Origin: Thermothielavioides terrestris NRRL 8126
Taxonomy: Eukaryota; Ascomycota; Sordariomycetes; Sordariales; Chaetomiaceae
Direction of reading: 5' to 3'
NCBI RefSeq assembly: GCF_000226115.1
Contig: NC_016457.1
Coordinates: forward strand, 1,488,001-1,552,000
DNA length: 64,000 bases
The notes beneath the pieces are model-generated. The model searched no databases, had not been told where the DNA came from, and worked only from the letters and a program-made list of their open reading frames with translations. Position 1 is the first letter of the stretch; each line of letters starts with the position of its first letter. Positions 36,432 through 45,491 of this stretch are shown piece after piece. A program made the translations under genes and the position numbers.

Positions 36432-36629
36432 TGTAGTACAAATGTTACGCAATACGTTGATCGATGGATTGGATTGATTGATGATGATTATGGTAGTGGT
36501 ATCTCCACCTCTGTGTCTATCTTGTATAAGTACAGTACTATGTCCGCGCCACTCCGGGCTGTGGGGCTGTAACGGATGCCCCTGCCCTGGTAATGATGCC
36601 TTAATGCCTTGTGGGAAGTGCTTCCCACA
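36432..36629 (-). repeat. LTR of the outer gypsy element (5' LTR in element orientation)
   Basis: 198 bp, starting TGTAGTAC and ending CCCACA, followed by the target duplication CCTTG at 36630-36634. It differs from the left copy by C:G to T:A transitions. Confidence 0.92.
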
Positions 36630-36634
36630 CCTTG

Positions 36635-39124
36635 CCATGATCGGCGCGGCCCACCCAGGCTTGGTCCGCATCCCTGTTTGGCTCAGGCAAACAAGCTTCC
36701 GCTGCCCGCACTGGACCGTTCGCAGCCCGCGCAGGAAGGGCGGACTGGCCGTTGAACGGCACCAAGTGTCAGGTAGTTTCCAATTGCTTGTCGGTGCTGG
36801 CTGGGGTCGGGAACCTGAGGGTGTGATAGTGGCTGCCTCCACATTTTGCCGTGTTTTCTCCTCCTTCTCGAATTGCTCATTTTCATTCCGGGGAAGGGTT
36901 GACGAGATCTCATCCGAGACGGCAGGGGCAGTGAACTTGTGTGCGAGAACGCTGGAAGGAATGCCCCGCTCTCCTCTCAAGTGGGGGCTGTCCTGCCTGG
37001 ATCTGCGAAGCGTTCTGGACCGCGGCCAAAAGTGTTGCTGCTCCTTTCCCGCTTTTGGCTGCCAGAGAATGCTCCGAGCCAAACAACACAACACAAACAA
37101 CGCGTTGCTGACCTGCCCGATGGAGCGGCCGGCTTGGACGTGGCGCGACCATCGCCCAAACACGGTCTGGCTGTGTCCCGTCCGGGATGGGCAGTTGATC
37201 TCCGCGATGCATTAGCAGGGTTTCGCCGGGCGCTAAGAACCACTCTGTCGGGACGTCCTTCCCGCCTCCCTGCCTCCTCCCCTCGGCCCGCGGCCAGCTG
37301 GCGACTCCGACTCTTGCGCCAAGCAATCACCCTCGTCACCCATCTCCCGTCCCGCTGTCTGCCTGATTGTCCCTTTACCTTTGAAATTACCACCGTCTCA
37401 CTCTTGGGCAATCACCATGACATCTACAACGAGATGCTTGCGGTAAGGGCAGCCAAGGGCTACGTGAACGGAATACCGGTTGTTCGCCGTCGGAGGAGGC
37501 TGTCCAATGAGCGATCAGCCACCTGAGCGGTCCAATCTGCCACTCGTGCGCAGCATGCATTGTTTAATACACACGTTACGCAGTAGCTTGCGGCCGTATA
37601 TGGCCGGCAAAATGCGCACTGCGGCACTGATTGCGACCCAGTCAGTGTTGCGCAGTCCTGGCTGTGGAACCTGCGGCGATGCTTGTGTGACGCCTCCGCA
37701 ACAGTTCCACTGTTCCATTGGCTCGCCTCCGCCTTCGCAACGTCCGCCACTTCACATGGGCTGGGGGTAGGGGGAGCTCGAGACCACTGGGGCGTGACGC
37801 CCGGTTCTTTTTGGCTCCAGGCGACCAGCGTGGTGCTGGCTTGATTTCGAGATGCTGCTTGCACAGTGGGTTGCCCAGGCACTGCAAATCGTCTCTACTC
37901 TGTGTTCCATGGAAAGATCTCATCTCGCTCGACGACCGCGACACGTCAATCGGGAGCCAGTTAGTCGCTTGGTACCTGCAGCTGCGGTTTAAGTTTGCGA
38001 GCAAAAGCGCCTGAGCCATCTGCTGAAGCGTTCTGTACAGTGAATAGGCGTGTTGACGCGACGTGGTGTATCCGTCTCTGCGGCTCGGCGCCAAAGGACC
38101 AAGTCTTCTTCGTATACCCAGCAGGTCGAACGAAGTAAGCGGTTCACGCCGGAATAGGGCGGGAGACGTTAACGATGCACAGTGTTGATGTACTTGCCGG
38201 AGGCATACGGAAGGCCTGGGTGAAGGCATGAAGTCCGAACGGCCGAACTTCCCACGTCTGTCACGTTTGCGCGTCTCGCAGCTTACCGAATGGCTTGTAC
38301 GACTGCAGTGAACTGCTGATGAGATAGCCCACGGTTCGGTTCTCGGGTATGCCCTCGGCTCAGGCGTCCGTGGGCGGGCCGGCGGGAGAGGTGGTGGCAC
38401 CCTGTGCCAAAGAGCCCGACGACCGGCCAAGACAGGCGGTCGAGAATACTGCGCTGCTCCATCAGATGCTACACGTTCTATCCTGGATGTCAGAACAATC
38501 CGGAGGCTGCTTGTTCAGAGCTGCAGAATCCATTCTGGAATCAGCGGTTCCGAAGCCCTGGCAGTCACCACTTCGGATCAACCAGTTGAGGCGCACACGA
38601 CTTGTATTGGGGACTGTCAGGAGAAAAGAAGCAGAGGAACCATGCACCCAGCCGAGATGCGGTGGTTTCCCTTAGTTTGACATGTCCCGATAAGGTACAC
38701 TCAAAACACATCACCTCCGTACACCGAGCTCATCGTGGCCTTGTGCCCAACTCGGCTGTTTCCACCCGTCGATACCAGGCACGATCATGCAAACATAGAG
38801 GCCTTGCGAGACACGGCCATGCCGTTCATCCCACCTCGCCGCCGGCCTCTATCCGTTCCATGGTCTAACATGCCGCGAATCATCTAGCATGCTGCGAGTT
38901 CACGCTCCCTAGCAATCAGATTGAAGTCCACCCGCGATGGCGTGTCTCAGGGGAATGAACGAGCAACCGAAACCACATTCCACTCCGTCCAACCACCACA
39001 ACCCAACACTATTTATTCCTGCCTCCCCTCCCCAGACGCTAACCAGGGGCACCAGCCAGACGAACAACTCACCCGCACCGGTCCACCTGGGGAACCCATC
39101 CAACGATTCCGCGCACACCACACC
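36635..39124. other. Right flank of the gypsy insertion; no confident gene
   Basis: About 2.5 kb of ordinary GC content. Overlapping open frames on both strands (for example 36478-37215 +, 36426-37163 -, 37642-38430 -) lack domains and consistent coding character, and two of them begin inside the LTR. The segment includes the promoter of the secreted-protein gene at 39125. A degraded or lineage-specific gene cannot be excluded. Confidence 0.45.
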
Positions 39125-40010
39125 ATGGCGCCGCCCAACATCCCCCTCGCCACGCGTCTCCTCCCGCTCATCCTCCTCCTCCTCCTGCCCCTCCTCCCCG
39201 GCCCCACCTCCGCCGAGATCCTCGGCGCCCTCACGATCACCAACGCGCTCACGCGGCGCGAGGGCGGCGGCGGCGGCGGCAAGGCAGAGGTCGGCGGCGT
39301 CGGGTCCCGGACCGGGGTTGTTGCGGCGTACCCCCTTTTTCGGGGGGCTGCGAGGGGGTGGAGGGGCCGCAGGGGGAGTGGGACTGAGGGTGTCGGGGAG
39401 GGAGGAGAAGAGAAGAGGGTGAAGGAGGGGGAGGGGGAGGGGGAGGAAGGGGTTGTGAGCAGGGCGGACGGGCCGTTGGCGGGACTGACGTGGCAGGTTC
39501 AGGGGCTGACGAGGGGTATGTTGCTTATTTTCTCTCCCTTTTTTGTTTTATTTTATTCTATTTTTTTTTATTTATTTTGGTTCATTTTTACCGCTTCCGA
39601 GGCTGACTGAGCGCTTTAACAAAGTCGCGGATACGCACCTCAATTCGACCGACTTCTTGTTCGCCCTCGTGGACGACCAGAGCAAGGAGACGTCCTGCTC
39701 GGTGGCGGTGCCCGGGTCCGATCCCACAGCCAGCTGGTACGGCAGGTCGTGCGTCGTCCACCCGAATTACTCGATCTCGTGGGGATACATCAAAGAGACC
39801 GACAGCGCCGTGATGACGGTGTGCGAGTGAGTTATGCACAGCAGTCTGGGACGCTAGTCAAGTCGTGAGGGCAGGCTAAGAGAGCCAACAAATGGACTAA
39901 CTAGTCGGAACAACGGAACGGGTGCCTGGTTCGGCTTCCAGAACATCACTGCTGCCTCGTTCCTGGGTGACTCGAAAAAAGAGCCCGTTTACTACACGGG
40001 CTGCTCATGA
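39125..40010 (+). CDS. Secreted cysteine-containing protein, putative effector-like
   Basis: Three exons, 39125-39515, 39625-39826 and 39905-40010, give 232 residues. Residues 1-29 are a strong signal peptide (eight Leu in a short core, then PTSA before Glu). A Gly/Glu/Arg-rich low-complexity stretch follows (about 43-117). The mature domain begins near LTWQVQGL and contains DFLFALVD, SWYGRSC, ISWGYIKETDSAVMTVC and WFGFQNI, ending YYTGCS. Four Cys are in this domain, enough for two disulfides. The pattern (W-x-V at the start, then WGY and DSAVMTV) resembles a family of small secreted proteins of Sordariomycetes without known function, from memory. The first intron acceptor is set at AAAG (39624) because the earlier AG sites give stops and because a GCTGAC branch site lies about 20 bp upstream; this boundary is less certain than the others. 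Confidence 0.75.
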
Positions 40011-40811
40011 AGGGGCTCGTCGCTGTCAATGGAGAGAGGGGGGGGAGTGCGGGTTGATGGATGGCTGGCGGGGAAGAATTGATGCCTCCTTCTTTTCCTT
40101 CTCTTGTCCGCTAGGTTGTGGTGAACTGGGTCGGGAGAATAATGTGAGAAGTCCGGGGGAATAGGCGGCGACAGGAGAGGCACATCTCGAGATCATACAC
40201 TCCGCAACGAACGATCGGGGTTCCTTCGCCTTGGGCGTTGTGGGCGTTGGCCTTAAACTTCGGTGGCAATTCGGAATAAATCTTGTTGCCTTAATGTCCA
40301 CCATCCTATTGAGTTGCCTTAATGTTTTCCATCCTCAACAAGGCGGCCGGCCTGGTCCGAGCCTCCGAGGATGAGGCATGTACGGAGCATACTTCGGTAA
40401 TGTTCAGGAGCGACTTGTTTCGTTTCAGAACTCCCGTCAGGGTCTGCGGCCGTATGTACGATTACTTGCCTTACTGTAACGACGGAATACTGTGTAAGGT
40501 AACTTATCGCCGTTCACCCATCCACCTCCGTTACATCGTCTGATGTGCTGCCGCGCTTGATGCGGGGTGCTGCGCTGCGCCTTAGCTGGACCGCTGCGCC
40601 CCCTACAGCGTCAGAAAAAGAGCCGTGCTGGCTGTATTCTGTCCCTATTTCTGTGATACAGCTGCATGCTTTTCACGTATTGCGCCCCTGGGGCACGAGC
40701 CGACGAGGAGTTGACTGCGGCGCCAGGGCATCCTGAGCCTCGCCCTCACGCTTCGTGTCTGAACACCCTCCCGTTTTTGTAGATACAGCGCCCCAGCTTG
40801 ACACTGGCAGC
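40011..40811. other. Intergenic region upstream of NTA1
   Basis: 801 bp holding the 3' UTR of the secreted-protein gene and the promoter of the amidase gene. Short frames here show no domains. Confidence 0.55.
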
Positions 40812-41948
40812 ATGAAGATAGGCTGTCTCCAGTTCGCGCCCCGGGTCGGCGAGGTGGCCGACAACATCGCGCGGGCTGACGCGGTCCTCTCGCGAGCCAA
40901 GCCGGAGGATGTGGCCGGCCTGGACCTGCTTGTCCTCCCCGAGATGGCCTTCAGCGGTATGCTTCCCACCCCATTACTGCAGGGTTGCATCGCTGGCGCC
41001 CCCTCCAAGGCTGCTGACGTTGGTTCCAGGGTACAACTTCAAATCGTTGCAGCACATCTTGCCCTACTTAGAACCCACGGCGGGTGGCGTCAGCGGGCGG
41101 TGGGCGCGCGACGCTGCACGCCGGTATGGCTGCGCCGTCGCCGTCGGGTACCCGGAGATGGCTGGGCAGTCTGGGTCCGATCCCGAGTGCTACAACTCGC
41201 TCGTCGTCGTCAAACCTGACGGCGACGTGGTGGCTCACTATCGCAAGTCGTTTCTCTATTACACGGACGCCACTTGGGCTCGCGAGGGCCAGGGCTTTTA
41301 CGGCGGAACGCTAGACAACCACCAGGTGGCCATGGGCATATGTGTGTTGACTTGTACATTACTTCTCTGGGTGCACGTCCACCTTGGCTGACACTTTCAC
41401 TTCGCAGGCATGGATATTAAGTAGGCAGTCGAATCCCGCAACCTGGCAGTCAGTGTCGCTCTAACGGATGCAGCCCCTACAGGTTCATGGCGCCGTGGAA
41501 TGCGTACGAGTTCGCCTTCCACATCCTCGGAGTCCGAGCAGACCTAGTCATTCTCTCCACGGCTTGGCAGGTTCTTGACGAACGCACCGCCTTCCTCTCC
41601 AAGCCCGAGCTGCCGGACATGGGCACCATCAGCTACTGGGTGCGACGACTTGAGCCCGTCGTCAGCGCCGGGCGTTCCGAGGAAACCATCGTCGTCTTTG
41701 CCAACCGCTGCGGCGTCGAGGAGGAAGTCACCTATGCCGGCAGCAGCACCGTGCTGGGCATCAAGGACGGCGTCGTCTCTGTCTATGGGTGCCTCGGGCG
41801 CGGCACCGAGGAGCTGCTGATCGTCGACACCGACAAGCCGCCGTTCGGGACATTCGTCAAGTCCGGCGAGGAGGAGCCGGCAGACGAAGAGCCAGGGGTT
41901 CCGGTGCCAGTGCCCGACCCAGGACCGCGGGGCGGGGCAATCCAGTGA
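40812..41948 (+). CDS. NTA1: Nta1-type protein N-terminal amidase (nitrilase superfamily)
   Basis: Four exons, 40812-40956, 41030-41341, 41408-41420 and 41474-41948, give 314 residues. Nta1 deamidates N-terminal Asn and Gln of proteins to Asp and Glu, feeding the Arg/N-degron pathway. The nitrilase triad is intact: Glu44 in LVLPEMAFSGYNF, Lys121 in YRKSFLYYTD and Cys153 in MGICMDINPYRF. The Cys153 codon is split: its T ends exon 2 and GC opens a 13 bp microexon that encodes CMDI and two bases of Asn. PWNAYEF and VILSTAWQ follow as in the family. The start at 40812 places MKIGCLQFAP at the N-terminus; an in-frame ATG 19 codons upstream (40755) is less likely. The stop at 41948 cuts a Pro/Glu-rich tail, and coding-like stretches in other frames run to about 42340. 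A paralog lies 7 kb downstream. Confidence 0.88.
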
Positions 41949-42537
41949 GGCAGGGAGGGCTTTGGTCGGTCTCTACCGACTCGCCCACATCTGCCCCTTC
42001 CCCCCACGGAGTCCTCACGCAAGTCACCCAAGCGTGACCGGTCGGCGATCTCAACAGGCGGCTTCGGTCCCAGAGGAAGCCGCAGGCTGAGCGCGGCCGA
42101 AGTCGTCGCTGCTGACAGACCTCAAGCTTCCCGTGCCACCCTCACCCTTTGCCGATGTCCCCCCAAAGCAGCCGGAGCCTTTCCCCTCGATATCCTGGCC
42201 CGAAGTCCCCGCCTCCCTCGCAGAGCATTACACCACCACCGACGTTCCTCGCACCCCTGCCCTCGGCAAATGCGCCCCGGGGTCTCTGTGCGTGAGCTGG
42301 GGAGGGGGATTGGTGGATGCTAGGGCTCCAAGTTGCGTGTAAGCCAGTTAACTGCTGTTGCGTTCATTGGCCGGACCGGTTTTCTGGCGGGGGGCATAGG
42401 AGCATCGTCACCATGGATGAACAGCGCGGGGGTGGGCAGTTTGATCACCACGGTACCTAGCTAATGGAAAAACAGCTGTTCTCTTGGGCATGGCCGCACA
42501 GCAATCCCCGGCATGACGTGTCCCTGCCTCGACGACT
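41949..42537. other. Possible decayed C-terminal extension of NTA1, then intergenic
   Basis: From about 42100 to 42300 the plus-strand frame of 42133-42342 reads as a Pro-rich, protein-like tail (for example PFADVPPKQPEPFPSISWP), and 42005-42060 in another frame is Ser/Arg/Lys-rich. The paralog at 48.8 kb has a tail of about 280 residues at this point. The segment is probably the remains of such a tail after frameshifts, or an unrecognised terminal exon. No donor and acceptor joining it in frame was found. Confidence 0.4.
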
Positions 42538-42538
42538 G

Positions 42539-42752
42539 GGCAGTGTTATCCCCGAGCTTATCTCTGAAAGATTTGGCAAAAATGAACAACGGATTAAAGG
42601 CAAGCACAAGGCGGCAGGCTTCGGGAGCCAAACCAAAGGCCGCTTGGCAGTGTTATCCCCGATCATACCTATCTCTGAAAGACCTGACAACAATGAAAAC
42701 GGATTAAAGACCAGCACCAGGCGGCAGGCTTCGGGAGTCAGAAACCGAGGGC
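42539..42752. repeat. Two-copy tandem repeat, 107 bp period
   Basis: Units 42539-42645 and 42646-42752 both begin GGCAGTGTTATCCCCGA and share ATCTCTGAAAGA, ACGGATTAAAG and AGGCGGCAGGCTTCGGGAG. Differences are scattered substitutions and small indels. The array ends 35 bp from the tRNA gene. The period is not a multiple of three, which argues against a coding repeat. Confidence 0.85.
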
Positions 42753-42787
42753 GGCCGAGGAAGGACGGCGAAAAAGAAAGAATTGGT

Positions 42788-42860
42788 TAGCTGCGACTCG
42801 TTTCGATCGAGTGACCTCCGGGTTATGAGCCCGGCGCGCTTTCCACTGCGCCACGCAGCT
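42788..42860 (-). tRNA. Initiator tRNA-Met (CAT)
   Basis: 73 nt on the minus strand fold as a cloverleaf. The acceptor stem AGCTGCG pairs with CGCAGCT, the D arm is GCGC/GCGC, the anticodon stem CCGGG/CCCGG carries loop CTCATAA with anticodon CAT, and the T stem is ACTCG/CGAGT. The A1:U72 pair, the three G:C pairs at the base of the anticodon stem and the T-loop ATCGAAA instead of TTCxAxx mark it as the initiator rather than the elongator tRNA. There is no intron, and 3' CCA is not encoded, as expected in eukaryotes. The plus-strand sequence upstream of the 3' end is the tandem repeat. Confidence 0.96.
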
Positions 42861-43547
42861 TTTAAATTTTCGGTGTTGACGGCGGGCGAAAAGAGGTGGA
42901 TTATCAAGGGTGAAAATTCTGTCTGCGGGCCGGTCGCGTTCAAAAAGATGACGCATTGCACGCCGGGAACACAGACAACCAGGGGTTGGGACCCGCTTCC
43001 AGGTGCTTAATAAGTGGGTCGATCCACTGCGGCGCTCCTCAAACTGTTCACGACCGTACCTTATTCCGTGCACTAGCAAGAAGCAACGAGCTCATCCACT
43101 GGTCGACCGAGATTGTTTTGTCCACGGTGCGGCACGCAACCGCAGTCGAAGGACAAAGAGCCGCTTGCTTTTTACAACCCAAACCTTCTGTGTTATCACG
43201 GCTCTACCTGTACAGCGTTCAAATTCCCGTTTGCCGAACCCCGGAAACGCCCCAGTACGCCAGATTTCGGCCCATCCCAATAAATACCCCCACGCCTCAA
43301 CCGAGACCCGTGTATGTGCAGCTCTATACCTGTCGCGCCCGTCCCATGCCTCGTCCATCTATCATTACAACATAATACACAGTAACTTCTGTACGGAATA
43401 CACTTGTGTCACTCACACAAGCCACGCCCACTGAAATGCCCAACTCCCATTATCTCCCCTAAACCCCCTATCCTCCTCCCCCTGCCCCTGTGCTCGCGAC
43501 AGTGCAGTCCGGCCGCGACAATCCAGCCCGACTCCAGCCCGACCTAC
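42861..43547. other. Intergenic region between the tRNA and the proline-rich protein gene
   Basis: Contains the upstream flank of the tRNA gene and the 3' flank of the next minus-strand gene. No gene was seen. Confidence 0.55.
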
Positions 43548-45491
43548 TCACATTCCCTTCGCAGTGCCGTCCGTTCCTGCTCCTCTCTCCCTGCCCGCTG
43601 CCGCTGCCCCCTCCAGGGAACGCAACCCCAACCGCAATCCCAGCCCCAACCCCACCCCTTCCCCCCCTCCAGCTCCCCCTCTCAGCCCCCAGTCCCGACC
43701 AGGCAGCCCCGCCCACCCAGACCCGGCCTTTCTCAACTCCGCCTCCGGCCCGGGCCCGGGCGGGCGCGCCGGCGGCGATGGCGGCGGCGGCTGCGACGAC
43801 GGCGACGGGAACGACCCCCACGCAGACGAGCCGAGCGGCGGAACTGCGTCGTGTTGTTGTTGTTGTTGTTGCTGTTGTTGCCCAGCTTGTTGTGCGTTGC
43901 CTTTTTCCTTCCCTGGCCCCGGTCCGGGCCCTTTCTCCGGGCTCGTTTCCGGTGCCGTCCCTGTCCCCGTCCCCGGTGTCGGTTCTGGTGCCGGTCCCGT
44001 GCCTGGTGCCGGTCCTGGCCGGGGGGAGGATGGCGACGGTGCCAGGGGCGAGGTCGGCGAGAGCGGCGAGAGCGAGGGCGAGAGCGGGCTGATGGGCTGC
44101 TGTACCGGCTGCGGCGGCGGCTGCGAGGTGGGCTGCGGCGTGGGCCGGTATATGCATCTGGAGTTGGATTCGGATATGCAGTTGGACGTGGAGCTTGGGG
44201 GTGCGTGTGCCAGGGAGGTGGTGACGGGACCGTCCGGCCTGGGGTTGACACTCGGGGCTGGGGGCGGAGGGGGGCTTGCTGTGGAAGGGGGTGGTGCCGG
44301 ACCGGGGACGGGGACAGGGATGTGATTGTGAGGAGGGGAGGGAGAGGGGCTGGCGGTGGCGGGCGAGGTCGCGCGGGAGAAGTCGTGTTTTTGGTTGCCT
44401 GTGCGTGCGAGTGTGCGCGTGCGAGTATGTGCTTTCGCTGGCGGCGTGTGGAGATGTTTTGGCCTGGATGGTTGATTCTGGCTTTGGGCGGCGGCGGGGT
44501 GGGGATTCTGGCCCCGACGCCGCCCCTGCGCTTGCCCCTGATGGTTTGGCACCGTGGGCAGCGACATCGAGGGCGGCGGGAAGAGTGAAAACGCCGGCCG
44601 TTGGCGTGGGTCTACTCGTGTGACGGAAGAAGGGGACTTCAGCACTTGGGTCGGCGGCGGCGGCAGCGGGCGCGAGGGCGGCGGCACGCGCACCCACGGC
44701 TCGCCCGCCGGGTTGACGTAGTAGGTTCGCCGTTGCTGGGCGGGCCTTGCCTTGAGCAGCGGCGTTGGGCTGGTCGATGGCGGCGGTGTCGGGAGCGGCT
44801 CGGGGATCTGTCGAGGCGGGGGGGTTGCCGGCAGCTCGACCGGCATGGGGGACGAGGCCTGGCAATCTCTCCCAGGCTCGTGGGTGTGGTAGAAGCGGAC
44901 GGCGCATGTGGTGTCGATGCTTCGGCGGTCCCTGGTGCCCCGTGGTTCAACGGGTCCATGTGGACGACCCTGCCGAGAGCTGGAGAGTTCTCGGTTGTCC
45001 TCCCCATAGAGACCTAGGTCTAACACCGCCTGGGTAGAGAGGGAGGACATAGTGGAGGCATGTGCGGGCGGCCTGCCGCGCCTAGCAGTGGCAACCTTGG
45101 GACGAGCTCGCTTGGAGTCGGGGTACATCCTGGCCGCTTTTCTGCGCTTTACCGCTCGGCGCCGGAAGGCGAAGAGGAGGCAGATGGCACCGAAGAGGAG
45201 CAGGGCGGCGCCTGCAGCGATGGCTAGGACAGCGGGGGCGGGAAGTGGCCCGCGGGGGGTCCCGCCAGGGGCGATATCTTGCGAAGAGCTGGAGGACGTA
45301 AAACCGGGCAGGCTGCTGCTACCAAGGCTGGTGTACGGTGGCTCCGTCGACGACGCACAACAAGGGCCCAGGGCTATGGTCAACGTAGTGCTGCTGAGCT
45401 GGAGGGCAGGTAGGGCCGCGACGGCGCCGGTGGGCTGCCGCTGGTCGAGATGCGAGGTGAACCGTGGCCCTTGCCGGAGCGCGCCATGCAT
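43548..45491 (-). CDS. Single-pass membrane protein with long proline-rich tail (unknown function)
   Basis: One open frame of 647 codons. Residues 85-109 are a hydrophobic span (AVLAIAAGAALLLFGAICLL), followed by FRRRAVKRRK, so the long C-terminal part is predicted cytosolic. That part is extremely Pro/Ser-rich, with PxxP repeats, a run of eight Gln (near 43855-43880), PG/GTG repeats and a Gly-rich end. The 84 residues before the span contain CC and a Ser/Pro-rich stretch, but the frame lacks a signal peptide. A hydrophobic, signal-like segment opens in another frame around 45590, starting MLLILISSPN, so an upstream exon joined by an intron is likely and the ATG at 45491 may not be the real start. 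Opposite-strand frames of up to 394 codons are shadows of the repetitive GC-rich sequence. No family was recognised. Confidence 0.6.
   Translation of the reverse strand: MHGALRQGPRFTSHLDQRQPTGAVAALPALQLSSTTLTIALGPCCASSTEPPYTSLGSSSLPGFTSSSSSQDIAPGGTPRGPLPAPAVLAIAAGAALLLFGAICLLFAFRRRAVKRRKAARMYPDSKRARPKVATARRGRPPAHASTMSSLSTQAVLDLGLYGEDNRELSSSRQGRPHGPVEPRGTRDRRSIDTTCAVRFYHTHEPGRDCQASSPMPVELPATPPPRQIPEPLPTPPPSTSPTPLLKARPAQQRRTYYVNPAGEPWVRVPPPSRPLPPPPTQVLKSPSSVTRVDPRQRPAFSLFPPPSMSLPTVPNHQGQAQGRRRGQNPHPAAAQSQNQPSRPKHLHTPPAKAHTRTRTLARTGNQKHDFSRATSPATASPSPSPPHNHIPVPVPGPAPPPSTASPPPPPAPSVNPRPDGPVTTSLAHAPPSSTSNCISESNSRCIYRPTPQPTSQPPPQPVQQPISPLSPSLSPLSPTSPLAPSPSSPRPGPAPGTGPAPEPTPGTGTGTAPETSPEKGPGPGPGKEKGNAQQAGQQQQQQQQQHDAVPPLGSSAWGSFPSPSSQPPPPSPPARPPGPGPEAELRKAGSGWAGLPGRDWGLRGGAGGGEGVGLGLGLRLGLRSLEGAAAAGRERGAGTDGTAKGM

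Larger units (their letters stand above)
16634..36629 (-). mobile_element. Outer Ty3/gypsy-type LTR retrotransposon, RIP-degraded, interrupted by a nested element
   Basis: Bounded by two 198 bp LTRs and the 5 bp duplication CCTTG (16629-16633 and 36630-36634). Removing the nested insertion leaves about 6.85 kb, a normal gypsy length. On the minus strand the order is a gag-like region (about 36.4-35.3 kb), then the break made by the nested element, reverse transcriptase (about 19.5 kb) and integrase (about 18.2-17.1 kb). Reverse transcriptase before integrase is the gypsy order. The frames are closed by TAG and TAA throughout, so the element is dead. No primer-binding site was recognised. Confidence 0.92.

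Noticed and set aside
36426..37215. Two mirrored 245-codon frames on opposite strands
   Set aside because: They overlap almost completely, both include part of the gypsy LTR, and neither has a domain or splice partner.
42464..42790. Frame of 108 codons with an AT-hook-like RGRPRK near its end
   Set aside because: It runs through the 107 bp tandem repeat, whose period breaks any repeated protein frame, and ends at the tRNA. The AT-hook match is short and likely chance.
43853..43881. TTG/CTG repeat as a stand-alone microsatellite
   Set aside because: It is the coding sequence of a Gln run in the minus-strand protein, so it is described there.
43404..44588. Plus-strand frames of up to 394 codons over the proline-rich gene
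   Set aside because: They are Arg/Pro and Cys/Gly repeats produced by reading the repetitive GC-rich gene backwards. The minus frame has a membrane span and basic stop-transfer cluster.
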